Notes under the pieces: model-generated
Databases searched by the model: none
The model's input: the letters and a program-made list of their open reading frames with translations, nothing else
Told to the model about the DNA's origin: nothing
Position numbers and translations under genes: made by a program
From: Ornithinimicrobium sediminis
GTDB taxonomy: Bacteria; Actinomycetota; Actinomycetes; Actinomycetales; Dermatophilaceae
Reading direction: 5' to 3'
Assembly: GCF_021272345.1 (NCBI RefSeq)
Contig: NZ_JAJSDQ010000001.1
Coordinates: 62,001 to 126,000 of the forward strand
Length of the DNA stretch: 64,000 bases
Shown: piece by piece, positions 36,357-48,488 of the stretch
Numbering within the stretch: position 1 is the first letter of the stretch
Layout of the letters: every line of letters begins with the position of its first letter

Positions 36357-36860
36357 ATGAGCGACCAGCCCGGCCGTGAGTCCATGAGCGACGACCTGAC
36401 GACCTACAGCGTGGACGACGAGGACCAGCTGCAGCCGGAGGACACCCTCATCCCGGGTGAGGACCCCGTCGAGGCGGGCTACGACGCCCCGGACCGGCTG
36501 CGCGGCTCGCTGGCCTTCGGGGTCACCGCGGACGAGCAGGCCCAGGAGGAGACCATCGAGCAGCGGATCCGGCAGGAGGTGCCCGACCCCGACACGGCCT
36601 ACGGAGCCCCCGACAACGAGAGCGGTCTGGACGAGCCGGAGATGGCCGGTGGCGACGACCCGGACGCGATCCCCGCCGAGCGTGACTTCGTGGGCGACGG
36701 TGCCTACGACGTGGGTCGCCTCGTCGCGCCGGACGGCGGCGCCGAGTCCGACTCCGAGAGCGAGGCGTACGCCGAGGAGCTCCCGCGGGGCCGGCGCCAG
36801 TCACCCGAGCAGGCCGCGATGCACTACACCGAGAGCGACGACCAGGACGTCGAGGACTGA
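36357..36860 (+). CDS. DUF5709 family acidic protein
   Basis: 167 residues, strongly acidic. The DUF5709 core is clear: [18 protein letters not shown] (about 15-32), [30 protein letters not shown], and [24 protein letters not shown]. The C-terminus has [14 protein letters not shown]. No signal peptide and no catalytic motif; the protein is probably cytosolic and partly disordered. Function unknown. Its stop is two bases before the alcohol dehydrogenase GTG, so translation is likely coupled. Confidence 0.88.
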   Translation: MSDQPGRESMSDDLTTYSVDDEDQLQPEDTLIPGEDPVEAGYDAPDRLRGSLAFGVTADEQAQEETIEQRIRQEVPDPDTAYGAPDNESGLDEPEMAGGDDPDAIPAERDFVGDGAYDVGRLVAPDGGAESDSESEAYAEELPRGRRQSPEQAAMHYTESDDQDVED

Positions 36861-36862
36861 CC

Positions 36863-37873
36863 GTGCGCGTCAGCGTGCTGACGGCTCCGGGTGCGGTCTC
36901 GCTCGTCGAGCGGCCCGAGCCGGAGCCGGCCGCTGACGAGGTGCTCGTGCGGGTCGGCTCGGTCGGCATCTGTGGCTCGGACGTCCACTACTACGACCAC
37001 GGGCGGATCGGCCCGTATGTGGTGCGCGGGCCGCTGGTGCTGGGGCACGAGGCCTCCGGCGTCGTCACCGCCGTGGGGGCGGGGGTCGACGCGGCCCGCG
37101 TCGGCCAGCGCGTGGCGGTCGAGCCGGGTGTCCCCTGTCGCCGCTGCGACCAGTGCAAGCACGGTCGCTACAACCTGTGCCCGGACGTGCGGTTCATGGC
37201 GACGCCCCCGGTCGACGGCGCCTTCGCCGAGCTCGTCACCGTGCCGGCCGACTTCGCCCACCCGGTGCCCGACCACCTCTCCGACGACGCGGCCGCGCTC
37301 GTCGAGCCGCTGTCCGTCGGGGTGTGGGCCTGTCGCAAGGCGGCGGTCGGCGTGGGCAGCAGGGTGCTGGTCTGCGGGGCCGGCCCGGTCGGCCTGCTCA
37401 CCGTGCAGGTGGCCCGCGCCCAGGGCGCGACGGAGGTCGTCTGCACCGACATCTCGCCCGAGCGACTGGCGATGGCAGGCGCCTGCGGGGCGACCCGCAC
37501 CGTGGACGTCACCGCCGGCGCCGGCACGCTCACCGGGCTCGAGGTGGACGCGGCCATCGAGTGCTCGGGGGCGGCATCGTCGGTCCTGACGGCCCTGCAC
37601 GCGGTGCGCCCCGCCGGCACGGTGGTGCTGGTCGGCATGGGCAGTGACGAGGTGGCCGTGCCACTGAGCCTGCTGCAGCACCGCGAGATCGTCCTCACGG
37701 GCACGTTCCGCTACGCCAACACCTACCCCGCCGCCATCGCTCTGGCCGCCGGCGGCGCCATCTCCCTGGACGAGCTCGTCACGGGCCGCTTCGGCCTCGC
37801 CCAGGTGGAGGAGGCTCTGCGCAGCACCCGCGCCCCGGGCACGGTCAAGAGCATCGTCCGTCCCGGCGAATGA
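36863..37873 (+). CDS. Zinc-dependent alcohol/polyol dehydrogenase
   Basis: 336 residues of the medium-chain dehydrogenase family, sorbitol/xylitol dehydrogenase branch. The catalytic zinc site is GICGSDVHYYDHG, with GHEASGVV. The structural zinc cysteines are in CRRCDQCKHGRYNLC (about 93-107). The nucleotide-binding GAGPVGLLTVQVARAQGA is at 172-189, followed by an acidic residue after strand two (CTDIS), which favours NAD. Likely oxidises a polyol, threitol or similar; the substrate is uncertain. Coupled to the DUF5709 gene upstream. Confidence 0.88.
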   Translation: MRVSVLTAPGAVSLVERPEPEPAADEVLVRVGSVGICGSDVHYYDHGRIGPYVVRGPLVLGHEASGVVTAVGAGVDAARVGQRVAVEPGVPCRRCDQCKHGRYNLCPDVRFMATPPVDGAFAELVTVPADFAHPVPDHLSDDAAALVEPLSVGVWACRKAAVGVGSRVLVCGAGPVGLLTVQVARAQGATEVVCTDISPERLAMAGACGATRTVDVTAGAGTLTGLEVDAAIECSGAASSVLTALHAVRPAGTVVLVGMGSDEVAVPLSLLQHREIVLTGTFRYANTYPAAIALAAGGAISLDELVTGRFGLAQVEEALRSTRAPGTVKSIVRPGE

Positions 37874-37924
37874 GCCACCCTCCTCCAGAGGCTCGGTCCC
37901 TCCGCGACTCAGTCCGTCCGCAGC

Positions 37925-38656
37925 TCAGTCGCGACGGTGCTCCTCGGCCTGCAGCAACGCGTCGCGGATGACCTCGTAGGACAGACCGGCGGAGTACCCC
38001 TTGCGGGCCAGGAACCCGGCCAGCCGGCGGGTCTGCACCTCCCGGTCCAGGCCGTGCATGGTCCGCAACCGCCTGGCGACCAGCGCCTCGGCGCTGGCCC
38101 GCTCGTGCTCGGGCTGCACCTCCTGAAGGACGCGTTCGGCGACCTCGTCGGGGACACCCTTCTGGCGCAGCTCGTGCCGCAGCGCCGGAGTCGCCAGGCC
38201 CTTCGTCTCGCGGCGTGAGCGGACGAACATCTCCGCATAGCTCTCGTCGTCGACCAGACCGACCTCGGTCATCCGGTCCAGGACGCGCTGCGCCACCTCT
38301 TCCTCACAGCCGCGCCCACGTAGCTTGTCGGCGAGCTGCTTGCGGGTGCGCGGGCCCACGGAGAGCTGGCGCAGCACGATCTGCCGGGCCAGCTGCTCGG
38401 GGTCGGCAGCCGCCGCACCCGCACCGGCGTCCGAGCCCTCCGTGGCCGCTGCAGACCGGGAGCGCGACCTCGCCGGCGCGATGCCGGGACCCTCGGTCGC
38501 CGGCAGGTCCTCAGCACTGCCGCCACCAGGAGCCCTGGCCGCACGCTCGGCGGCGGCCAGGGCCTCCCGTGCGGCGGCGAGCCGACGGGCGTCCGGGGTG
38601 TCGGACGTATCTGGGGTATCGGACGTGTCTGGGGTGTCTGGGGTCGGGAAGGCCAT
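37925..38656 (-). CDS. recX: RecX regulator of RecA
   Basis: 243 residues starting five bases after the recA stop. The C-terminal 140 residues form the three tandem three-helix RecX repeats: ILRQLSVGPRTRKQLADKLRGRG-like start, EEVAQRVLDRMTEVGLVDDESYAEMFV, LRQKGVPDEVAERVLQEV, and YSAGLSYEVIRDALLQ. RecX modulates RecA filaments in SOS and recombination. The N-terminal 95 residues are unusual: an initial TPDTSDTPDTSDTPD repeat followed by an Ala/Arg/Ser-rich low-complexity stretch, probably a disordered tail. Confidence 0.95.
   Translation of the reverse strand: MAFPTPDTPDTSDTPDTSDTPDARRLAAAREALAAAERAARAPGGGSAEDLPATEGPGIAPARSRSRSAAATEGSDAGAGAAAADPEQLARQIVLRQLSVGPRTRKQLADKLRGRGCEEEVAQRVLDRMTEVGLVDDESYAEMFVRSRRETKGLATPALRHELRQKGVPDEVAERVLQEVQPEHERASAEALVARRLRTMHGLDREVQTRRLAGFLARKGYSAGLSYEVIRDALLQAEEHRRD
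38595..38639. repeat. 18-bp tandem repeat in the recX 5' end
   Basis: Two and a half copies of an 18-base unit (GGGGTGTCGGACGTATCT and variants), read on the minus strand as the (TPDTSD) peptide repeat of RecX. In-frame and a multiple of three, so slippage would change only tail length. Confidence 0.8.
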
Positions 38657-38661
38657 CGGGC

Positions 38662-39741
<1,080 letters not shown>

Positions 39742-39926
39742 CTGCTGCTCCTTCACTGACGTGGGTGGGCGCGCCTACCTTCGACCGACCCTGGTGTCGA
39801 CCCCTCCGCGGAGGCGCCTCATCCCTTGCCAGTCAGACGCTAGGTGCCGCCACCGACAGACCACTGCGACCACGGTGAGGTGTGGACGACGAGCCCGCTC
39901 CAGCAGCACCTGTGGACCACCCTAGG

Positions 39927-39942
39927 TCGAAAGTGTGTACGA
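39927..39942 (-). promoter_or_regulatory. Candidate LexA (SOS) box of recA
   Basis: On the minus strand TCGTACACACTTTCGA matches TCGAAC-N4-GTTCGA at 10 of 12 fixed positions. It is about 186 bases upstream of the recA ATG; a -10-like TAGGGT (39919-39924) follows, giving a long untranslated leader. The rest of that 230-base gap shows no gene. Confidence 0.55.
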
Positions 39943-39971
39943 CACGCTGAGGGCAGCGGCGACACGCCGCG

Positions 39972-41102
39972 TCAGTCGTCGTGCACCGTCAGGAGGTAGT
40001 CGTCGTCCTCGTCGCTCCAGTCCAGCTCGACGGCGCCCTCGGCCTGGGCTGCCTTGCAGAACTGCAGGAAGGAGCGGTAGCCCAGCTTCTTCTCGCTGAA
40101 CCCCGGCTGGGCCAGGCGCACCTGGTTCTTCAGGCCCGACAGGCCCACCGGGTCACCGTCCGCGGCCAGGTCGGCCACCACGTCGCGCAGCAGCCCGAAC
40201 GCGTGCGACCGGTCCCCCACCTCGGGCAGCAGGATCTCCGGGTCCCCCTTGGCCGGTCCCGTCGCGAGCTCGATGACCCCTCTGGTCGACAGGTGCTCCA
40301 GGAGCTCCCCGAAGGCCCGGAACCCGTGGGTGGTCTCGGTGAACGTGGGGTCCTTGCGCAGCAGGGTGCGCTTGAGCACGGACGCGGTCACCGCCCCACC
40401 GGAGGACTGCTGCAGGCCTGCGACCGTCTGCGCCACCAGCACCGCGATGTCCTGCTGCTCGCGAGGGGGCTCCTCCGCCTCCTCGGGCACCACCGGCTGC
40501 TCGACGACCTGCGCGGCGGGGCTCTCGCTCTGTCCCTGGCGAGCCGCGGCAGCCTTGTCGTCCCCGCCACGTCCCTTGCGGCCCCGGCCGGAGGCGGCAC
40601 TGCGCTTGCGCGCGGCCTCGGTGGCGGGCTCCACGCCCTCCAGGTCGTCGTAGAACAGGAACTCGTCGCAGGCGGGCGGCAGCATGGCCGAGGTCGAGTC
40701 CCGCACCCCGAAGCCGATGACGCGCTTGTTGAGCTCCCGCAGCTTGTGCACGAGCGGGGTGAAGTCACTGTCCCCGGTGCAGATGACGAACGTCGAGATG
40801 TAGTCGCGCACGAAGGCGAGCTCGATGGCGTCGACGGCCATCTTGATGTCGGCGGCGTTCTTGCGGGACGCGCCCATCCGCTGGGGCATCTCGATGAGCT
40901 CGACGTGCGAGCGGGTGAGCATGCGGCGGTCCTCGTCGAAGTAGGACCAGTCGGCGTACGCCCGGCGGACCACGACCCGCCCGCGCTCGGCGAGGGCGTC
41001 GCTCACCGGCCGAAGGTCGAAGGGGTTGCCGAGGTGGTCCCGCGCCCCCAGGGCGAGGTTCTCGTAGTCGAGGAACAGGGCGATGCGGTCTTCGTCATCC
41101 AC
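39972..41102 (-). CDS. NYN-domain protein with two OST-HTH/LOTUS domains
   Basis: 376 residues from GTG 41102. An N-terminal NYN (PIN-like) nuclease domain (about 6-150) has acidic residues in FLDYENLALG, ADIKMAVDA and CTGDSDFTPLV. A charged linker (about 155-225, GRGRKGRGG and Pro/Glu-rich) leads to two OST-HTH (LOTUS) domains, about 225-290 (LKRTLLRKDPTFTETTHGFRAFGELLE) and 300-372 (LKNQVRLAQPGFSEKKLGYRSFLQFC). LOTUS domains bind RNA or RNA helicases, and NYN domains cleave RNA. A role in RNA turnover is likely but unproven. Confidence 0.88.
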   Translation of the reverse strand: MDDEDRIALFLDYENLALGARDHLGNPFDLRPVSDALAERGRVVVRRAYADWSYFDEDRRMLTRSHVELIEMPQRMGASRKNAADIKMAVDAIELAFVRDYISTFVICTGDSDFTPLVHKLRELNKRVIGFGVRDSTSAMLPPACDEFLFYDDLEGVEPATEAARKRSAASGRGRKGRGGDDKAAAARQGQSESPAAQVVEQPVVPEEAEEPPREQQDIAVLVAQTVAGLQQSSGGAVTASVLKRTLLRKDPTFTETTHGFRAFGELLEHLSTRGVIELATGPAKGDPEILLPEVGDRSHAFGLLRDVVADLAADGDPVGLSGLKNQVRLAQPGFSEKKLGYRSFLQFCKAAQAEGAVELDWSDEDDDYLLTVHDD

Positions 41103-41109
41103 GGCCCCG

Positions 41110-41115
41110 AGACTA
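41110..41115 (-). promoter_or_regulatory. -10 element of the NYN-LOTUS gene
   Basis: TAGTCT on the minus strand is seven bases before the GTG at 41102. Predicts a leaderless transcript, divergent from the MOSC gene. Confidence 0.5.
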
Positions 41116-41150
41116 CGCGTCGACCCGGCGTCCGCGTGCCACGATGGGGT

Positions 41151-41738
41151 ATGCCGTCCGCTGCCTCCTCGTCCGCCGACCGGCCGACGGTCTTCCGTGC
41201 CGGCCTGGTCCGTGCGGTCAGCAGGGACGACCGCCACCGCTTCAGCAAGCAGCCGCGGGCCGAGATCCGGCTGGTGGCGGGGCACGGGGTGGACGGTGAC
41301 GCCCACGCGGGCACCACCGTGCAGCACCTGCACCCCCGCCGCCGGCACCCCGAGCGGCCGAACCTGCGCCAGGTCCACCTGCTCGACGAGGAGTTCCTGC
41401 TGGAGGCCGCCGCCCACGGCTTCGCGCTCGGGCCCGGCGACCTCGGAGAGAACGTGCTGACTTCCGGCATACGGCTGCGCGACCTGCCGGAGGGCACCCA
41501 CCTCACCCTGGGCGGCACGGCCACGGTCCGCGTCACCGGCCTGCGCAACCCGTGCCGGCAGATCGACGACCTCCGCCCCGGGCTGCTGCGCCTGGCCGTG
41601 GGCCGCGACGCCGACGGTGCGGTCGTGCGCCGGGTGGGGGTCATGGCCGTCGTCACGACATCAGGGCCGGTCGCTGCCGGCCGGCCGATCACGGTGCGCC
41701 TGCCGGCGGCGCCGCACCGCCCGCTGCAGCAGGTCTGA
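41151..41738 (+). CDS. MOSC domain-containing protein
   Basis: 195 residues from ATG 41151. MOSC features: GHGVDGDAHAGTTVQH (about 43-58), RQVHLLDEEF, the LGPGDLGENVLTSGI loop, and the conserved Cys in VTGLRNPCRQIDD. MOSC domains bind molybdenum cofactor or carry sulfur; the invariant cysteine is present. The substrate is unknown; YiiM-like proteins handle N-hydroxylated bases. No FAD- or ferredoxin-domain is fused. Confidence 0.88.
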   Translation: MPSAASSSADRPTVFRAGLVRAVSRDDRHRFSKQPRAEIRLVAGHGVDGDAHAGTTVQHLHPRRRHPERPNLRQVHLLDEEFLLEAAAHGFALGPGDLGENVLTSGIRLRDLPEGTHLTLGGTATVRVTGLRNPCRQIDDLRPGLLRLAVGRDADGAVVRRVGVMAVVTTSGPVAAGRPITVRLPAAPHRPLQQV

Positions 41739-41745
41739 GCTGCCG

Positions 41746-42984
41746 TCAGACGACAGTGAGCGCAGCGGCGGCCAGCACCATCGCCATCAGCCCCGCGGTG
41801 ACCCCCAGGCCGAAGCGCCGCCCCCCGGCGGTGAACGCCAGCACGGACTTCACCACGCTGCTCGCGGCCAGGAGGGCCACGAGCCCCCAGCTCGCACTGC
41901 TCACCGAGAGGCTGCCGGTCGCGGCCAGCTGGGTCACCGTCGCCGCCGCTCCGTGCAGCTCCACCATGGCGGCGAGCGCTGCCGCCGCCAGCGCACCCCC
42001 GTCCCCCACGAGCTCCTGCAGCCACCCGGAAAGGAGCAGCACCACCGTGATCACCGCCCCCAGCGCCAGGGCGTGGCTCACCTTGAAGGCGTGCTCGGGG
42101 ACACCGCCCTGGCTGCCGTGACGGTCCGTCCCGGCCAGCCTGAACAGCCCGACCAGGGCGGCACCCAGGAGCACGACGCAGGCGCCGAGCAGCGTGGGCC
42201 ACGCCTCGGCGAGGAGCTCGGGCGCGCCGGCGCCGACCACGGCGACGAAGAGCAGCAGCGAGGCGAGGTTGGCCAGCAGGGCGGCGGCGACGGCGGGGCG
42301 CAGGAGCGCCGGTGCCTCCTTGGACTGCTGCCCGAAGCCGGCCACCGCGGCCGTCGAGGACGCGAACCCGGCGAAGAAGCCGGCCAGCGGCAGGCCGCGC
42401 CGGGCACCGACCATCCGCAGCGCGACATGCCCTGCGGCGCCGACACCCATGACCAGCACGACGAACCTCCACACCGCCGAGGGGTTGAGCACCCCCCACG
42501 GGTCGACGGTGCGGTCGGGCAGCAGGGGCAGCACCACCAGGGCGGCGCCGGCCAGCAGGAGCAGGTCGTGGACCTCGTCGGTGCTGAGCACCTCACGGCT
42601 GAACCGGTGCAACCTGCCCCGGAGGGCCAGCAGCACGGCGACGACCACACCCAGGCCGGCGGCGAGGGCCGGCTCCTCCATCGCCAGCACACCGAGCAGG
42701 AAGCTGATCAGGATCGCGATCTCGCTGGTGAGACCCGGGTCGTCCTCCGCGGTGCGCAGGTAGCTGACGACGGCCAGCACCCCGACCGCCAGCCCGGTGG
42801 TGAGCAGCGGGATGTCACCCAGCAGGTAGGCCAGGGCGCCGGCGAGGGTGATGAAGGAGAAGGTGCGCACCCCGGCCGCCCGGTCGACACCGTCGCGCTT
42901 GCGACGTTCCCGCTCCAGGCCGATGAGCAGGCCGACGCCGAGCGCGGTCACCAGTCCGGAGATCGTCTCTGCTGTCACCTCCAT
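41746..42984 (-). CDS. MgtC/SapB N-domain and DUF4010 membrane protein
   Basis: 412 residues, about twelve transmembrane helices. The N-terminal MgtC-like half has LVTALGVGLLIGLERERRKR (the GLERE motif, about 10-29) and GVRTFSFITLAGALAYLLG. The DUF4010 half carries GFFAGFASSTAAVAGFG (about 202-218). The family is widespread with no assigned substrate; MgtC itself is a virulence factor affecting phosphate and Mg2+ homeostasis. Converges with the MOSC gene, with seven bases between stops. Confidence 0.85.
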   Translation of the reverse strand: MEVTAETISGLVTALGVGLLIGLERERRKRDGVDRAAGVRTFSFITLAGALAYLLGDIPLLTTGLAVGVLAVVSYLRTAEDDPGLTSEIAILISFLLGVLAMEEPALAAGLGVVVAVLLALRGRLHRFSREVLSTDEVHDLLLLAGAALVVLPLLPDRTVDPWGVLNPSAVWRFVVLVMGVGAAGHVALRMVGARRGLPLAGFFAGFASSTAAVAGFGQQSKEAPALLRPAVAAALLANLASLLLFVAVVGAGAPELLAEAWPTLLGACVVLLGAALVGLFRLAGTDRHGSQGGVPEHAFKVSHALALGAVITVVLLLSGWLQELVGDGGALAAAALAAMVELHGAAATVTQLAATGSLSVSSASWGLVALLAASSVVKSVLAFTAGGRRFGLGVTAGLMAMVLAAAALTVV

Positions 42985-43030
42985 CTGCCCATCCCACCAC
43001 GCAGCGGGGGTCGGTGGGGTGAGACGGCTC

Positions 43031-43885
43031 TCATGAGAGCAGGAGCCGTTCGATGCGTCGCGCCGCGCCGAGCACGCCGACGAGACCCATCACCACGAGG
43101 TAGGCCACGTGGACGAGCAGTCCCGGGCCGACGTCACCCAGCATCAGGGCGCGTTCCAGGGCGACGCCGTGGTAGAGCGGCGTCCACGCCACGACCGCAC
43201 GGACCGCATCGGGGTAGGCCGCCAGCGGGTAGAAGGTCGCCGAGAAGAGGAAGAGGGGCTGGATGGCCAGCGTGACGTAGTCGAAGTCGGTCCAGGAGCG
43301 CATGTAGGTCGTCGCCCACATGCCGACGGCGGCGAAGGCGAAGCCGATGAGCACCGCCCCGGGCAGCGCCAGCAGCGCCCACCAGGAGGTCACGACACCC
43401 GCGGCCGCCGCGACGAGCAGGAACGCCGTCGAGTAGAGCGTGCCGCGCATCAGGGCCCAGGTGATCTCACCGACCGCGACGTCGCGCGGACCGAGCGGGG
43501 TCGCCAGCACGGAGTCGTAGAGCCGGGCGAACTTCAGCTTGAAGAACACGTTGAACGTGGAGTCGAAGATGGCACCGTTCATGGCCGAGGCGGCCAGCAG
43601 CGCGGGCGCGACGAACACGGCGTACGGCACCTGCTCACCCGCGTCGGTGGTCACGGTCTGCAGGAGGGCACCGAGGCCGATGCCGAGGCTGAACAGGTAG
43701 AACACCGGCTCCACGAAGCCCGACAGCAGCAGGACCCAGCCGCGCCGGAACGCCAGGACGTTGCGTTCGACCAGGATGCGGGCCATGCCGGCGCCGGCCG
43801 GGACGGGCAGGGCCCGTGCCACCACCGACACGGCGCGCGGCGTCGTCCCCGTCGAGGGCGCCGGCCGGCCGGCACCCGACGTCAT
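43031..43885 (-). CDS. ABC-2 type exporter permease (second)
   Basis: 284 residues from ATG 43885, overlapping the previous permease stop by four bases (ATGA). Six membrane helices and the NodJ/ABC-2 pattern are visible: VERNVLAFRRGWVLLLSGFVEPVFYLFSLGIGLGALL at 36-72, then FVAPALLAASAMNGAIFDSTFNVFFKLK. The PLFLFSATFYPLAAYP segment near 215 is the family's conserved loop. It belongs to the NodJ branch. Partners are the other permease and the ATPase in the same operon. Confidence 0.9.
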   Translation of the reverse strand: MTSGAGRPAPSTGTTPRAVSVVARALPVPAGAGMARILVERNVLAFRRGWVLLLSGFVEPVFYLFSLGIGLGALLQTVTTDAGEQVPYAVFVAPALLAASAMNGAIFDSTFNVFFKLKFARLYDSVLATPLGPRDVAVGEITWALMRGTLYSTAFLLVAAAAGVVTSWWALLALPGAVLIGFAFAAVGMWATTYMRSWTDFDYVTLAIQPLFLFSATFYPLAAYPDAVRAVVAWTPLYHGVALERALMLGDVGPGLLVHVAYLVVMGLVGVLGAARRIERLLLS

Positions 43886-44682
43886 ACGACCAGCCTCCTG
43901 CGGAAGGCCCGCAGCGCCCACACCGACGACAGCATCACCAGGAGCACGAGGTATGCCGTGTGCAGGGCGACGGCGCCCCAGTCCGGGGCGCCCAGGGCCA
44001 GGTCGCGCGACACCTCCACCCCGTGCCACAGGGGCGTGACCCAGGCGACCGGCTGCAGCACCGCGGGCAGCTGGTCGACCGGGAAGAACGTGCCGGAGAA
44101 GAGGAACAGGGGCGTCATGACGAACCGGAAGAGCACGGTGTAGCCGAGCTCGACGTTGTCGCGGAGCATCGCGGAGAGGGCGAAGCACGGCACGCTGAAC
44201 GCCATGCCGGTCAGCACGACGACCGGGACGGCGGCGACCACCCACCACGAGACCCAGGCCCCGAACAGGGCACCGACCAGCACGAACACCACCGTGGCCA
44301 TGCTCACCGACACCGTGACGTAGAGCAGGTGGCCGAGCAGCACGTCCCCGACCCCCAACGGCGTGGCGAGCATGGCGTGGTAGCCCATGTTCCAGCGGAT
44401 CGCCCCGGTGACGGAGTAGGTCGACTCGCTCATCGCGCTCCACATGGCCTGCGCGGCCAGGATGCCGGGCACGACGAACTGCAGGTACGGCACGCCACCG
44501 ACCCCACCGGTCCGCTCGTCGACAAGGTCTCCCAGGACCACCCCCATGGAGACCAGGAACAGCACCGGCAGCAGGAACCGGCTGATCAGGTTGCCCTTCC
44601 AGGTGCGCAGGTAGAGCAGCCACCACATCTCGAAGGCCGGTGCCCACCGGGCACTCGGCATCCCTCGGCCCACGGTCGCCAT
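43882..44682 (-). CDS. ABC-2 type exporter permease (first)
   Basis: 266 residues. Membrane topology mirrors the downstream permease: WWLLYLRTWKGNLISRFLLPVLFLVSMGVVLGDLV, then VPYLQFVVPGILAAQAMWSAMSESTY and the FLFSGTFFPVDQLP motif. It is a NodJ-like paralogue rather than an identical copy. The start overlaps the ATPase stop by one base (TGATG). A heterodimeric permease is likely. Confidence 0.9.
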   Translation of the reverse strand: MATVGRGMPSARWAPAFEMWWLLYLRTWKGNLISRFLLPVLFLVSMGVVLGDLVDERTGGVGGVPYLQFVVPGILAAQAMWSAMSESTYSVTGAIRWNMGYHAMLATPLGVGDVLLGHLLYVTVSVSMATVVFVLVGALFGAWVSWWVVAAVPVVVLTGMAFSVPCFALSAMLRDNVELGYTVLFRFVMTPLFLFSGTFFPVDQLPAVLQPVAWVTPLWHGVEVSRDLALGAPDWGAVALHTAYLVLLVMLSSVWALRAFRRRLVV

Positions 44683-45608
44683 CAGTCGACCAACGTCCGG
44701 CCGGTCAGATGCAGGAAGACGTCCTCGAGGGTGGCCCGACGCACCAGCGAGGACAGCGGCCGCACCCCGCGCCGGTGCACCTCGGCAGCGGCCTCGTCCC
44801 CGTCGGCGGCGTAGACCAGCAGCCGGTCGGGCAGCACCTCGACGCGCTCCCCCACTCCGTCGACGGCGGCGGCATGCCCCGAGAGGTCGTCCTCGACGAA
44901 CCGCAGCTCGAGGACCTCACGGGTGGCGTGCCGCTGGATGAGCTCACGCGGTGAGCCCTCGGCGACGATGGCGCCGTGGTCCATCACCACGAGCCGGTCA
45001 CACAGCTGCTCCGCCTCGTCCATGTAGTGGGTGGTGAGCACGAGGGTCACCCCTGAGCGCTTGAGCCGGAACAGCCGGTCCCACAGCACGTGCCGCGCCT
45101 GCGGGTCCAGCCCGGTCGTCGGCTCGTCGAGGAGCAGCATCTCGGGGTTGTTCACCAGCGAGCGCGCGATGGTGAGCCGGCGCTTCATGCCCCCCGACAG
45201 CGGCTCGACCCGCGAGTCGGCACGCTCGCTGAGCTGGGCGAAGTCGAGCAGCTCGGCGGCCCGTCGGCGCACCTCGGCGCGGCTCAGCCCGAAGTAGCGC
45301 CCGTAGATGCGGATGTTCTCGGCGACCGTCAGCTCCTCGTCGAGGGTGTCCCGCTGCGGCACGACGCCCAGCCGAGCCCGGATCGAGGGACCGTCGGTGG
45401 CCGGGTCGAGGCCGAACAGCCGCAGCGTGCCCCCGCTCGGCGGCGACACGGCCGCGACCATGCGCATCGTCGAGGACTTGCCCGCCCCGTTGGGCCCGAG
45501 GAAGCCGAACGCCTCCCCGCGGTGGACCGTCACGTCGATCCCGTCGACGGCGGTGAAGTCGCCGAACTCCTTGCGCAGGCCGCGCGCCTCGACCAACGCC
45601 TCGTCCAC
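44682..45608 (-). CDS. ABC-2 exporter ATPase
   Basis: 308 residues from GTG 45608, chosen because a -10 lies six bases upstream; a longer start at 45644 is possible. Walker [11 protein letters not shown] (about 39-48), signature [10 protein letters not shown] (about 135), Walker [14 protein letters not shown] and H-loop [11 protein letters not shown] are intact, and the NodI/DrrA-type C-terminal domain follows. It energises export by the two downstream permeases. The substrate (polysaccharide, lipid or drug) cannot be told from these genes. Confidence 0.93.
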   Translation of the reverse strand: MDEALVEARGLRKEFGDFTAVDGIDVTVHRGEAFGFLGPNGAGKSSTMRMVAAVSPPSGGTLRLFGLDPATDGPSIRARLGVVPQRDTLDEELTVAENIRIYGRYFGLSRAEVRRRAAELLDFAQLSERADSRVEPLSGGMKRRLTIARSLVNNPEMLLLDEPTTGLDPQARHVLWDRLFRLKRSGVTLVLTTHYMDEAEQLCDRLVVMDHGAIVAEGSPRELIQRHATREVLELRFVEDDLSGHAAAVDGVGERVEVLPDRLLVYAADGDEAAAEVHRRGVRPLSSLVRRATLEDVFLHLTGRTLVD

Positions 45609-45614
45609 ACCGGC

Positions 45615-45620
45615 ACTGTA
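45615..45620 (-). promoter_or_regulatory. -10 element of the ABC-2 exporter operon
   Basis: TACAGT on the minus strand, six bases before the GTG at 45608. It predicts a leaderless mRNA and settles the start choice. Confidence 0.5.
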
Positions 45621-45683
45621 TGCCGCAGCGCCGACAGTCCCCACCGGTCACCACCGGTTTACGTGACGTCAGGCATCCACCCC

Positions 45684-45689
45684 TACACT
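45684..45689 (+). promoter_or_regulatory. Possible -10 element of ask
   Basis: TACACT about 95 bases before ATG 45786, with a weak TTTACG-like element upstream. The intervening leader shows no riboswitch or terminator structure that I can recognise. Confidence 0.35.
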
Positions 45690-45785
45690 GAACCGCCATA
45701 CGCGCGGGTCCGACAGCGGTGTCGGCTGCCCGCGCTGCTGCATACCCGCTCGCTCCTGCCCCCGACCGTCGGAGACCTCGTCCCC

Positions 45786-48163
<2,378 letters not shown>

Positions 48164-48251
48164 CCCGCCGGGGGCAGCGCCTGGGCATTCATCTGGTCCG
48201 TCCGCCGCCCGGTCGGAGCCTGGCCAGGCGAGCTCCTGCGCCGCGACCGGC

Positions 48252-48476
48252 TCAGCGGCGAGGCGAGCCCTGGTCCGCCAGCCGGCGGCGCTCCTCGGGG
48301 ATGCGCAGGTCGTCGCACAAGGCCGTCCAGACCTGGCGCACGGGCACACCGGCCTCGATGGCCTCCGCGGCCGTGCGGTCCCCCAGGGCGTGCAGGACGT
48401 GGGAGGCAGCCACGGAGCGGCCGTAGGGCCCCCCGAACTCCTGCTCCATCAACGCCCAGAACTGGCTCAACCGCAT
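48252..48476 (-). CDS. DUF3046 family protein
   Basis: 74 residues from ATG 48476. The typical DUF3046 sequence is present: MRLSQFWALMEQEFGGPYGRSVAASHVLHALGDR, GVPVRQVWTALCDDLRIPEER and a basic tail. This small helical family is confined to actinobacteria, and in mycobacteria it is next to recA-recX (Rv2738c). Here the recA-recX pair is about nine kilobases away. Function unknown. Confidence 0.9.
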   Translation of the reverse strand: MRLSQFWALMEQEFGGPYGRSVAASHVLHALGDRTAAEAIEAGVPVRQVWTALCDDLRIPEERRRLADQGSPRR

Positions 48477-48482
48477 GGCTCC

Positions 48483-48488
48483 ACGCTA
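48483..48488 (-). promoter_or_regulatory. -10 element of the DUF3046 gene
   Basis: TAGCGT on the minus strand, six bases before the ATG at 48476, the usual leaderless spacing. The rest of the 141-base gap up to 48618 is GGT-rich low-complexity sequence with no gene. Confidence 0.5.

Noticed and set aside
38595-38639. CRISPR-like repeat
   Set aside because: Contiguous 18-base units with no spacers, inside the recX coding frame.
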